Of a DNA stretch of 64,000 bases, positions 29,199-41,048 are shown one piece after another. Origin of the DNA: Tetrahymena elliotti 4EA (lineage: Eukaryota; Ciliophora; Oligohymenophorea; Hymenostomatida; Tetrahymenidae); NCBI GenBank assembly GCA_000231825.2, contig JH720297.1, forward strand, positions 1,379,617-1,443,616, written 5' to 3'. Position 1 is the first letter of the stretch. Every line of letters begins with the position of its first letter. The notes under the pieces were generated by a model, which was not told the origin of the DNA, did not search any database, and saw only the letters and a program-made list of their open reading frames with translations. The position numbers and the translations under genes are program-made.

Positions 29199-29875
29199 TA
29201 TTACTTATAAAAACCTATTTTACTAGTTTTATTATTTGGAGATAAAAGGATATATTTTTTGTTATTTTATTTTTTTATACTAAATATTATTTATAAATGC
29301 TAATATAATTAAATAAATAAATCACTTAAAAAGCCATCATAATAAATCAAAATATCTTTCTAATAAGCAGTAAATCATTTTTTGATGATTTTTGATCACT
29401 ATTCAAATCTATTTTTTCAAAATAGAAATCATTAAAGAGTAAAATATCCTCTTTAGATTAAAATATTTTTAGTTAATGTTTATTAAGACTAATCTCATAA
29501 TTTTATTAAAGTATAATTAGCTTATTCGTTTTTTTTTTCTTCATTTGTTATGTTAAAAATAATAATAATTAATATATTCAGTAATTGTTTGTGATCTTAT
29601 TTAATGTTACCCTTCTAATTATTAAGTTAAAAATATTAAATTTTGGCTTATTAGTTTAAATGTTAAAAATTATGTTAAGTTGTCTAAAAGTTCCTTTTTA
29701 AACAATATATAAAAAATATTTTATTTTTTAATCATTAAAAAGTACTATTTTTATTCAAAAGAAGATTAACTACAACTCATATTTAAAGGAGTTGCGCTTT
29801 TCTTAATTTAATATAGACTGAAAACCTTCGATTCTGTAATAAATTTTAATTAAAAAACTTTCTTTAAAGAGATAG
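29199..29875. other. Divergent intergenic region, kinase B / LRR1
   Basis: About 680 bases between kinase B (minus) and the LRR1 start (plus), containing the conserved block at 29783-29862. No coding frame. By position it should hold the promoters of both genes. Confidence 0.55.
29783..29862 (+). promoter_or_regulatory. Conserved upstream block, copy B/LRR1
   Basis: It ends about 14 bases before the LRR1 start codon. The block is strongly similar to the one in front of LRR3 (37893-37974) and less so to the one at 24937-25015. Its position suggests the LRR-gene 5' leader or core promoter. No known motif was identified. Confidence 0.4.
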
Positions 29876-32030
29876 ATGATCATAAAAAACAATTAAAGGT
29901 TTTCCACTGTTGAAGAGGTAATCACTTTATTTAATTTAAACATCTCTAAATTTATTTTATTTTAACCTTAAAGTTTCAAAACTCTGATTTGAAGTCTCTC
30001 CAAAATGTAGATATTAACATTTAGTAATGACTGATTTTTGTTTTCATCTTTTTTTTATGTAAATTTACTTGAAGTTATGAGATTATTTTATTTTTACTAG
30101 ATCTTCCTTTTCAATTATCCTTATTATAAATTTAATTAAAATCAAAACAAATTAACTCCAGATTTATCTTTAGTTTTTGAATTTTTTTTAATGATATGAA
30201 ATTCTTCTTTTAAACTTTTTCTTATTTGAAAAGTAAAAATGAAATTGGCGATGAAGGACTACCAAGCTTGGCTTCTATTTTAGCTTAATTTATTAATCTT
30301 TCAAATTTAGAACTCTCTATTGAGTAAAGATTATTTTCATAAATTAAATATGTCAGCATTAAATAAGGATTTTACTGTTTCTTTAGCAAGATTTGTTTAT
30401 TCTTAAATAATTGATTATTCATTTTTTTTTTGCTAAATTAACCACAAATTGCCACATTATTATTATCATTATTTTTACATTTTTAATTTTCTTACTAGCT
30501 TTTTTCTTTTATTTGAAAGTTTTTTTCTAAAAATTATTAGAAAAAACGAAATCAGTCCATAGGGAGCTTCAGTTTTGGCTTCAGCTTTAGCTAATTGTAT
30601 TAAAATAATTACTTTGAAACTCGACTTCAGGGAAATAGATATTCTATTTTCCTTTAAAATAAAAATTAAATAAACTAAACTAAACACAGTTTATTAACAT
30701 AAAAAAAACTCAATTCTATCATTTTTAAAATTTCTAATGAAATTAACTTTCCTTAAAACTTTTATGAGATAATATTTCTCCTTCATTATAAAATTATCAT
30801 TCAGAATTTATTTTAATGAGTATATTCAATAAGATTAACTCTTATTTCTAAATATAAAAAGATATAACTCAGTTGGTACACAAGGTTTATCTTCGATAAG
30901 TTTAGCCATAGCAAATTTCACAAATCAATCAAAATTGGAAATGAATCTTCAGTCATAAAGATGTTTATTTTAATTACAAAAAATTAATTAATATTTGATT
31001 AAATTTCTCAATATTATTTTTTGTAATTATTAAAAAATTATCTGGTTATTTAATTGTTTTTTTGCTTAGATTTTCTATTTCAAGAGTTTCTTTTTTAAAT
31101 TTCAAATAAAAAAAGTTTATTTTAAAATTTGCTTTTTTTAATTAATTATTAAAAAGGAATAATCAGTTTGATAACAATGGAATATCTGATTTGGGTTCTA
31201 CTTTAGCTTAATGCTTATAATTATCACATTTAGAGCTTTATCTTTAGTAAATACATTTTTCATAACTTTTACATTCGACTTTAAAAAATTTAATTGTAAA
31301 AGTTTTTTTTTCGACTTTACCTTTTTGTTCTTATTACTTTTCATTTACATTTTTTCTTAAATTCTTTTTCATCTTTACATTCAACTTTTACTCAAAAAAT
31401 ATCTTTTTCAAAAATAATAAAAGCGAAAATTAGATAGATGATGAAGGTACAACAACAAACTTTTGCTCTAATTTAGCTCTTTGTTACAAATCTGAAAAAC
31501 CTAAAACTTTTATTTACATAAAAAATTTAATTGTATTTGATAATCTAATAATTAACTTTGAAGATAAATTAATTTATTTTAAATTTTGAGACTATAAATT
31601 TATTTTTTATCATTTGATTTTACTTTTTTCTTAATTTATTTAATTTAATTTTTAGATTTATTAAGAATTCAACTTAGATTTTAATTTTTAATTTCCTTTT
31701 TTGAATTTAAAATAATTTGTTTTTCTTAAACTACAAAAGATTTGATTAAATTTGTGAAAAAGGCTCATAAGCACTAAGTTCTGCTTTCGTTTGGTTTAGT
31801 GTGTTAGTATCTAAACTTTGTATTTCAACATTTCGTAAAAAACTTTTGTTTGATTTTTTAAAAGTTCATTATTTTTGGAATCTTATACTTCTAACTTTCT
31901 TGATTATATTTTCTTTTTATCTTTTAAATTTAGGTAAAGAGAAGTGAGCATAAAAACTTTTTGTTAGATAAAAACAAAAGTCCTTAAAATGAAAAAGTTA
32001 GTGCAAAAAACCATAAATTATGATTAGTGA
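29876..32030 (+). pseudogene. LRR1: decayed ribonuclease-inhibitor-type LRR gene
   Basis: Exon order parallels LRR3: a 42-nt first exon (29876-29917), a 50-nt second exon (29974-30023), then LRR exons at 30234-30323, 30541-30630, 30862-30951, 31157-31246, near 31424 and near 31740, and a terminal exon ending at TGA 32028-32030. Typical repeat text is NEIGDEGLPSLASILAQ. Several lesions relative to LRR3 are visible. The donor after 30630 is GG instead of GT. The donor after 30951 is a weak GTCATA. The 31424 exon has an indel-shifted end and no GT donor. The 31740 exon is about 95 nt instead of 90. Three LRR exons present in LRR3 are absent between 30024 and 30233. I infer a pseudogene; transcription is possible but the reading frame is lost. 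Confidence 0.8.
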
Positions 32031-32419
32031 TATAATAATATAAAGTAAATAAAGTATTGTTTATGTTTTATTTTGGAGTTTATGAAATATTTTAAATTGA
32101 ATAATTCTTTAATTAAATAATTAATTTCTAATTTTATATTGATATACTATCATGATAATAAATAAATAAGTAATTAGAAATTATATTAATATTTTATTCA
32201 AATATCTAGTGTAGAGGTGTAACTAATTTTGTAAAAAAACAAATTAAAATTTTAATTCAGAAATTTTATTTACTCTTTCATCTAAATTTTATTCATAAAA
32301 ATCAGATTAATTTGTAATTTACAAAATTTATTTTTAAAAAGTTAATCAAATTTTTCATTTTAATTTTTAATAAATTAATTCATATTCAATTTCAAACTAA
32401 TATTTAAAATAAATCAATA
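32031..32419. other. Spacer LRR1 / LRR2
   Basis: About 390 bases of AT-rich spacer. It lacks the conserved upstream block seen before LRR1 and LRR3. No gene or RNA recognised. Confidence 0.55.
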
Positions 32420-35400
32420 ATGATATAAAATATAGCATATTTTACAGATCTCAGTGATGTACATCAATTTCTTAAGAGATATTAATATATTTTAACATTT
32501 ATATATTAAAAGTTACTAAGCTTTAATTTAACTTCTTCTTTAAATCTTCATATTGATTTCAGGTAAAATTATGAATATTGTTTAAAATTGTCAAATAAAT
32601 CTATAAACTTTCACTTTTAAACTTTTGTTTCAATTTTAATTCTTCATTTTTTAATAAACAACAAAAAAGCTTCAATAAAATTGATGAAACGGGTGTTTAA
32701 AGATTAGGATCTGAGTTAGCTAAATATTTTAATCTCAAAACTTTGACTCTTAATCTCATGTACAAATTATGTTTGGAAATTAATTTTGAATTTTGGAATG
32801 AATGAATGAATATAGAAATATTTAATTTTTAAGTGTTTGACTGACTAGTAGGGTATGCTTGATATATTATTTGACTCATTCACTCATTTTTATTAGTTGT
32901 TTTCATGATTTTATTGATACTTTTATGCTTTTCTCACTCTTTTTAATATTAATTCAATATTTATATTTATCATTTTTAAAAAGTGGCCATAATATCAATC
33001 AAACAGGTGCATAAGTATTAGGATCTGAGTTAGCTAAATGCTCTAATCTCTAAAGTTTGACTCTTAACCTATTGTAAAAATTATATTTGGGTATTAATTA
33101 TGTATTTGAATTAGTTAATAGTAAAGTATTTAATTTTTAAGTGATCGACTGACTGACTAATTTACTTTGGTGGCATGCTAGATATTTTTTGGACTCATTC
33201 ACTGATTTTTGTTGTTTTCAGATTTTAATCATGCCTTTATACTTTTAACACTCTTTTTAATATTTCTTTATTCAATATTTATTTTTATTATTTTTTAAAA
33301 GGAACAATAATATTGGTCAAGTAGGTGCATAAGTATTAGGATCTGAGCTAGCTAAATGCTCTAATCTCCAAACTTTGACTTTTGATCTTAGGTATAAATT
33401 AGGCTTGGATATTAATTATGCATCTTTGAATCAATAGTGAAATACTTAATTTTTAAGCTACTGACTAGCTAATTTAAGTTGGTGGTATACTTGATATTCA
33501 TTCACTGATTTTTATTTTAGATTTTATTAACATTTTTATGCTTTTCTCACTTTTTTAATATTTCTTTTTATAATTTTTGAAAGGAGCAATAATATTGGTG
33601 AAATAGGTGTATAAGGATTAGGATGTGAGTTAGCTAAATGCTCTAATCTCCAAATTTTAACTCTTGACCTATTGTAAAAATTATGTTTGGATATTAATTA
33701 CTCATTCATTCATTTTTATTTGTTCTTTTCAGATTTTATTCAAGTTTTTATGCTTTTTTCACTCTTTTCAATATTTATTTTTATCGTTTTTTAAAAGTAA
33801 CAATAATATTGGTTAAGCAGGGGCATCAGGATTAGGATCTCATTTAGCTAAATGCTCTAATCTCCAAACTTTGACTCTTTGTCTCTGGTATAAAATATAT
33901 TTGGATATTAATTATGCATTTTTCGATCGAATCAATATATATAATATTATCTGGCTTCTGGCTCAAAGTGTAGAAATATTACCCCTACAAAGTTTCGAAC
34001 AAAATTTTTAAGATGCAGATTTAATTTTTTAATTTCAAAAAAATTTATTGAGTGAATCTTTAATAAATTATTTCTTTATCGAATATTAAGTTTTATCATT
34101 TTTTAAAAGTAACAATAATATTGGTTAAGCAGGTGTATAAGGATTAGGACTTGGGCTAACTAAATGCTCTAATCTCCAAACTTTGACTCTTGCCCTTAGG
34201 TATAAATTATTTTAGGATATTAATTTTTAAGTAACTGACTGACTAATTTAGGTTAGTGTTATGTATGTTTGATATTTATTTGGCTTTTTATTTGTTCTTT
34301 TCAGGATTTATTCGCTTTTATGCTTTTCTCACTCTTTTTAACATTTCTTTATTCAATATTTATTTTTGTCATTTTTTAAAAGGTATAATAATATTGGCGA
34401 AAGAGGTGTATGTGAATTAGGATCTGAGTTAGCTAAATACTCTAATCTCCAAACTTTAACTCTTGAACTCAGGTATAAATTATGTTTGGATATTAAGTAT
34501 GCTTTTGAATAAATGAATGCTTCATTTTTAAGTAACGAACTGAATAATTTAGGTTGGTGATATGATTGATATTTATTTAACTTATTCATTCACTCATTTT
34601 TATTTGTTCTTTTCAGATTTTATTCACAATTTTATGCTTTTTTCACTCTTTTAAGTATTTCTTTATATGATGTTTATTTTTATCATTTTTTAAAAAAGGA
34701 GCAATAATATTGGTTAAGCAGGTGCTTCAGGATTAGGATCTAAGTTAGCTAAATACTCTTAGCTCAAAGCTTTGACTGTTAAACTCTGGTATAAATTAAT
34801 TATTAATTATGAATTTGTGAGTGAATGAATGAATAGTGAAATACTTAATTTTTAAGTAACTAACTAATTTTGGTTGGTGGTATGTAATCTTGATATTCAT
34901 TTGCTCTTTTTAGATTTTATTCAAACCTTTATGCTTTCTTTTCTCANNNNNNNNNNNNNNNNNNNNNNNNNNNNNNNNNNNNNNNNNNNNNNNNNNNNNN
35001 NNNNNNNNNNNNNNNNNNNNNNNNNNNNNNNNNNNNNNNNNNNNNNTTTTTTAAAAGGAACAATAATATTGGTCAAGTAGGTGCATAAGTATTAGGATCT
35101 GAGCTAGCTAAATGCTCTAATCTCCAAACTTTGACTTTTGATCTTAGGTATAAATTAGGCTTGGATATTAATTATGCATCTTTGAATCAATAGTGAAATA
35201 CTTAATTTTTAAGCTACTGACTAGCTAATTTAAGTTGGTGGTATACTTGATATTCATTCACTGATTTTTATTTTAGATTTTATTAACATTTTTATGCTTT
35301 TCTCACTTTTTTAATATTTCTTTTTATAATTTTTGAAAGGAGCAATAATATTGGTGAAATAGGTGTATAAGGATTAGGATGTGAGTTAGCTAAATGCTCT

Positions 35401-37466
35401 AATCTCCAAATTTTAACTCTTGACCTATTGTAAAAATTATGTTTGGATATTAATTACTCATTCATTCATTTTTATTTGTTCTTTTCAGATTTTATTCAAG
35501 TTTTTATGCTTTTTTCACTCTTTTCAATATTTATTTTTATCGTTTTTTAAAAGTAACAATAATATTGGTTAAGCAGGGGCATCAGGATTAGGATCTCATT
35601 TAGCTAAATGCTCTAATCTCCAAACTTTGACTCTTTGTCTCTGGTATAAAATATATTTGGATATTAATTATGCATTTTTCGATCGAATCAATATATATAA
35701 TATTATCTGGCTTCTGGCTCAAAGTGTAGAAATATTACCCCTACAAAGTTTCGAACAAAATTTTTAAGATGCAGATTTAATTTTTTAATTTCAAAAAAAT
35801 TTATTGAGTGAATCTTTAATAAATTATTTCTTTATCGAATATTAAGTTTTATCATTTTTTAAAAGTAACAATAATATTGGTTAAGCAGGTGTATAAGGAT
35901 TAGGACTTGGGCTAACTAAATGCTCTAATCTCCAAACTTTGACTCTTGCCCTTAGGTATAAATTATTTTAGGATATTAATTTTTAAGTAACTGACTGACT
36001 AATTTAGGTTAGTGTTATGTATGTTTGATATTTATTTGGCTTTTTATTTGTTCTTTTCAGGATTTATTCGCTTTTATGCTTTTCTCACTCTTTTTAACAT
36101 TTCTTTATTCAATATTTATTTTTGTCATTTTTTAAAAGGTATAATAATATTGGCGAAAGAGGTGTATGTGAATTAGGATCTGAGTTAGCTAAATACTCTA
36201 ATCTCCAAACTTTAACTCTTGAACTCAGGTATAAATTATGTTTGGATATTAAGTATGCTTTTGAATAAATGAATGCTTCATTTTTAAGTAACGAACTGAA
36301 TAATTTAGGTTGGTGATATGATTGATATTTATTTAACTTATTCATTCACTCATTTTTATTTGTTCTTTTCAGATTTTATTCACAATTTTATGCTTTTTTC
36401 ACTCTTTTAAGTATTTCTTTATATGATGTTTATTTTTATCATTTTTTAAAAAAGGAGCAATAATATTGGTTAAGCAGGTGCTTCAGGATTAGGATCTAAG
36501 TTAGCTAAATACTCTTAGCTCAAAGCTTTGACTGTTAAACTCTGGTATAAATTAATTATTAATTATGAATTTGTGAGTGAATGAATGAATAGTGAAATAC
36601 TTAATTTTTAAGTAACTAACTAATTTTGGTTGGTGGTATGTAATCTTGATATTCATTTGCTCTTTTTAGATTTTATTCAAACCTTTATGCTTTCTTTTCT
36701 CAGTCTTTTTAATATTTCTTTATCCAATATTTATTTTTATCATTTTTAAAAGGAGCAATAATATCGGTGAAATAGGTGTATAAGGATTAGGATCTGAGTT
36801 AGCTAAATGCTCTAATCTTCAAACTTTGACTCTTGGTCTATTGTAAAAATTATTTTTAGATATTAATTATGTATTTTAATAAATGAATATAGAAATTCTT
36901 AATTTTTAAGTAACTGACTGGCTAATTTAGGTTAGTTGTATGTATGCTTGATATTTATTTGGCTCTTTCATTCACTCATTTTTATTTGTTCTTTTCAGAT
37001 TTTATTCTCTATTTATGCTTTTCTCACTCTTTTTAATTTTTTTTATTCAATATTTATTTTTATTATTTTTGAAAAGTGATAATAATATTGGTGAAGCAGG
37101 TGCCTAAAGATTAGTATTTGAGTTAGCTAAATGTTTTAATCTCCAAATTTTGACTCTAGACCTCAGGTATAAATTATTTTTGAATATTAATTATGCATTT
37201 TTTAATAAATGGATAGTGAAATACTTACTTTTTAAGCAACTGACTGATTAATTTAGGTTGGTAGCATTGTTCGATTCATTTTTATTTGCTTTTTCCAGAT
37301 TTTATTTAATTTTTTATGCTTTTCTCACTCTTTTTAACAATTCTTTATTCAATATTTATTTATATAATTTTTTAAAAGGTACAATAATATTAGTGAAACA
37401 GGTTAAAAAGGAATAAGATCAAATCTAACTAAAATAAAAAGATTAGTAGATTTATCATATTAATGA
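32420..37466 (+). CDS. LRR2: ribonuclease-inhibitor-type LRR protein, one LRR per exon
   Basis: Exon 1 (32420-32562) encodes an N-terminal cap ending NLHIDFR. It is followed by exons of exactly 90 nt, each a 30-residue RI-type LRR with all introns in phase 2: 32670, 32984, 33302, 33584, 33798, 34110, 34383 and 34699 (starts). After the gap come duplicate exons at 35058, 35340, 35554, 35866, 36139 and 36455, then unique ones at 36753 and 37077. The terminal exon starts at 37379 and ends at TGA 37464-37466. The repeat reads NNIGxxGAxxLGSELAKCSNL. Collapsing the duplicated block gives 1131 coding nt (376 residues) in frame; as assembled it would be about 556. LRR solenoids bind proteins. No signal peptide or membrane helix is visible, so it is probably cytosolic. 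The partner is unknown, and the neighbouring kinase family is a candidate by context only. Confidence 0.85.
33291..34946 (+). repeat. Left copy of a 1656-bp identical duplication
   Basis: This block, ending at the N gap, matches 35047-36702 base for base by eye at an offset of 1756. It contains six LRR2 exons and their introns. Other exon-intron units in the same array differ from one another at many sites. Confidence 0.9.
34947..35046. other. Assembly gap, 100 N
   Basis: Exactly 100 N, the usual placeholder for a gap of unknown size. The flanks are the end and start of the identical duplicated block, so the true gap may be negative (overlapping contigs). Confidence 0.99.
35047..36702 (+). 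repeat. Right copy of the 1656-bp identical duplication
   Basis: It begins immediately after the N gap and is identical by eye to 33291-34946. Position 36703 continues into sequence unique to this side. This is the pattern expected if two overlapping contigs were scaffolded without merging. Confidence 0.9.
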
Positions 37467-38000
37467 AATAATAATTGCTTTTAATGAAATAGTGGCATTA
37501 CTTACTTTTAAATAAAATAATGAAGATTATAAATAATATTGTTATGAAAATGATTTTTTGATAATTTTTAATAAATTTAAACTTAATAATGAAGCTAAAA
37601 TAAATAAAAAAATATTGTATGAATATTATTAATACTTATTTTCTATCTTCGTCATATTTTTGTTAACTATTAGATTAAATTTTTATTTAATTTGAAATAT
37701 GTGGATATAACCTTATTAATGTTTTTTTTTTAAAATACTTAATCTTACTCAATTAAAATTTGGAAAATTTTAGTAAGTTTTCTCAAAATATTGATTTTCT
37801 TTTTATAAATTGTTAAAACATATTTGATTTTTCAGTAGCTAAAAAATATCTTTGATATCAGTTTTTATCATTAAGATTAGCTCTGTCTGACCTTTAAGAG
37901 AGTTACATTTTTCTTAATTTAATAACAACTAAAAATCTTTGATTCTGTAATAAATTTTAATTCAAAAACTTTCTTAGAAGAAAAAAATTTCAAAAAAAGG
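37467..38000. other. Spacer LRR2 / LRR3
   Basis: About 530 bases of AT-rich DNA after the LRR2 stop. The last part contains the conserved block (37893-37974) in front of LRR3. No coding frame. Confidence 0.55.
37893..37974 (+). promoter_or_regulatory. Conserved upstream block, copy LRR3
   Basis: It ends about 27 bases before the LRR3 start codon and is closely similar to the block before LRR1 at 29783-29862. Conservation in noncoding AT-rich DNA points to a shared promoter/leader or a recent duplication boundary. Confidence 0.4.
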
Positions 38001-41000
38001 ATGATCACGAAAAACTTTTAAAGTTTTTCATCCGTATAGGAGGTAAGTTCTTTATTTAAACATCTTTAAATTTATTTTATTTTAACTTTAAAGTTTAAAA
38101 ACTCTGATTTGAAGTCTCTCCAAAACATAGATATTAATGTTTAGTAATGACTGGTTTTTGTTTTCATAATTTTTTATATTCTATTTAACTAGTTTTAGCT
38201 TGAACTTACAAGGATATATCTATTATTTGTACTAGCTCATCCTGTTTAACTCGCTGTTTTATTATTAAAAATTTAAGTTAAATCAAATCGGATTAACTTA
38301 TGATTTATCTTTAATTTTTCAACTGTTTCTAATGATAGATATGAAACTTCTACTTTTAAATTTGTTGCTATTCTTTACTATTTTTTTTGAAATATTCAAT
38401 TTTTAAACCATAAATAGTTATAGGTTAATAGGTAATCAAGGTGCCTAAGAGTTGGGTTATTGTTTAACTTAGTGTATCAATCTACAAGCTTTGGATCTCT
38501 AACTATAGTAAGCATAATTTGTTAATATTTTTTGTTCAATAAAGTTAAGAAATCAAATAATCTTTTAAAAAAACTATAATCACTTTACTTACTCTTTTCT
38601 AAATAGTTTGCAATTGATCTTATCATTTCAATCTTTTAATTTTATTCATATTCTTACAAAATATTAAAAGGGCCAATTACATATCTAAGGAGGGTGCTAT
38701 AAGCTTGGCATCTGGTTTATCTTATTGTTCAAATCTCTTAAAATTGAAAATAGATTTAGGAGGGTTACTATATTTTATTGATTTATTATTTATTTAAAAA
38801 CACCAAAAATAATGAAACATATCTAATTTTTTAATAAAAATCGTTTATTTGATCTATTAATAGATCTTCTAAATGCCAATGTGGATTCATTTATCTTGTT
38901 TTTTCCTTTTAATTTATGATATATTTCAGAAATTGATAATAATTAGCAATATTTTTTCCAAATATTAAAAGAGGTAATTGTATTGGAGTATTGGGCTCTT
39001 AAGCAATAGCTTCTGCTTTAGCAAAGTGTTCTAAAATCACAGATTTGTCGTTTGATTTTTAGTAAAAATATAATTAATTCTGATTTATTTATATTCAACC
39101 ACTAACTATTTCATGCTCATAAATTAAGAAATTAATAATGAATATTTAATTTGTTTTCTTTTGATTAATTTTAAAATTTTTTAAATAAATATAAATATTA
39201 AAACTTATTGAATATTAAAAAACTAATTTTTGTTAAAAAATAAAAGCAAAAATGAAATTGGTGATGAAGGACTATCAAGCTTGACTTCTCCTTTAGCTTA
39301 ACTTATTGATCTCTCAGCTTTCGAACTCAAAATTGAGTAAAGATCATTTTCATAAATTCAATATTTCACTATAAAATAAGGACTTTACTGGTTAAAATAT
39401 TAAATTAAAAACTTTAATAATATTTTATTTTTTAATTAAATAAACAAACAATAAATTACTTTTTAGGTTTTTAATCTTATTGCAAACTTTTTTCTTTTTA
39501 TTTGAAATTTTTTTTCTAAAAATTATTAGAAAAAATGAGATCAGTTCATTGGGAGCATCTACTTTGGCTTCAGCTTTAGCTAATTGTATTAAACTAATAA
39601 CATTGAAGCTAGATTTCAGGTAAATATACATTCTATTTTTTATTTAAATAAAAAGTAAGTAACCTAAACAGAGTTTATTTAACATAAAAATAAATATAGA
39701 TAACAATAAACTCAATTCTACCATTTTAGACATTCTTAAGAAATTAAAATTACATGCAATTTTTATGAGATAATATTTCTCCATCATTAAAAATTATCTT
39801 TCTGAATTTCATTTTAATTAATACATTCAATATGATTAACTATTATTTTTAATTATAAAAAGATATAATTAAATTGGCTCATAAGGTCTATCTTCGATAA
39901 GCCTTGCTGTTGCTAATTTCACAAATCTATCGAAATTGGAAATAAATCTTCAGTAATATTTGAATTACAAAAAAATTTATTAATATTTTATTAAACAAAA
40001 AAAAATTAAATTATTTTTCAAAAGAGTATTTTTATTAATTTAATTATAAAATTATCTGATTATACAGTTTTTTGCTTTGATTTTCTATTTAAACTGTTTT
40101 TTTTTAAATTTCAAATTAAAGAAATATATTTTAAATTATTATTTTTTAATTAATTGTTAAAAAGTAAAAATAGCATAGATAATAAAGGAATATCTGATTT
40201 GGGTTCTGCTTTAGCTTAATGCTCATAGCTATCACATTTAGAGCTTTATCTTTAGTAAATACATCTTTTTAATAATTTATTGATTTTAAAAGTTTATTTT
40301 TTTGACTTTACCTTTTTATTCTTAATATTACTTTAAATTAAAATATTTTAAAACAACTTATTTTTCATTTTCTACATTCAGCTTTTACTTAAAAAATATA
40401 AATTTAAAAATAATAAAAGTGAAAATTAGATAGATGATGAAGGTACAACAAGCTTTTGTTCTAATTTAGCTTATTGTACAAATCTGAAAAACCTAAAACT
40501 TTTATTCTCGTAAAGCATTTAACTCTATTTGATTATAGTATTATTATTAAATATGAAGATAAACTTATCTTTTTAAAAAATTGGGGTTAATAATTTATTT
40601 TTTAATCTTCTATTTTATTTTACTTAGTTAATCATTCCTTATTTAAATTAAATTTATTATTTTTTACATTTTATAATTTAATTTTTGATTTCCTTTTTTT
40701 AGTTTAAAATAATCTTTGTTTAATAAACTACAAAAGAAATAATTAAATTTGTGAAAAAAGCTCTTAAGCACTAAGTTCTTCTTTGTCTAGGTGTGTTAAT
40801 ATCTAAACTTTGTTTTTCAACCTTTCGTAAACATGTTTGTTTTATTTGATTAATAATTTCCAATTATTTATTTAAAAGTTTATTATTTTTGGAATCTTAA
40901 ACTTCTAACTTTTTTGATTATAATTTTGTTTTTTTCTTTTAAATTTAGGGATAAAGATGTGAGCTAACAAACTTTTTGTGAGATAAAAAGAAAAACCCTT

Positions 41001-41048
41001 AAAATGAAAAGGTTAGTGTAAAAAACCATAAATTATGGATGGTGGTGA
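38001..41048 (+). CDS. LRR3: ribonuclease-inhibitor-type LRR protein, one LRR per exon
   Basis: Exons: 38001-38042, 38094-38143, nine LRR exons of exactly 90 nt starting at 38418, 38671, 38972, 39247, 39530, 39863, 40165, 40420 and 40737, and a terminal exon 40949-41048 ending at TGA 41046-41048. The total is 1002 nt, or 333 residues, with symmetric phase-2 introns. Repeats are more diverged than in LRR2 (for example GNCIGVLGSQAIASALAKCS, NEISSLGASTLASALANC). One oddity: the donor after exon 38671-38760 reads AG where GT is expected. Skipping this symmetric exon would keep the frame, so the gene may still be functional. It is the closest relative of the decayed LRR1 locus. Probably a protein-binding solenoid; no membrane segment. 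Confidence 0.8.

Noticed and set aside
34874..35080. 68-residue ORF running through the N gap
   Set aside because: It is open only because N cannot be read as a stop; the sequence is LRR2 intron and exon in the wrong frame.
34353..36345. Two identical 78-residue minus-strand ORFs (34353-34589, 36109-36345)
   Set aside because: Antisense to LRR2 exon and intron; their identity reflects the duplicated block, not a gene family.
34947..36702. Recent true tandem duplication of six LRR exons
   Set aside because: Identity by eye over 1656 bp ending exactly at both edges of a 100-N placeholder fits an assembly artefact better, though reads are needed to be sure.
32660..37400. Regularly spaced 90-base repeats resembling a CRISPR array
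   Set aside because: The repeats are coding LRR exons in a eukaryotic gene with splice sites, and the spacers are homologous introns.
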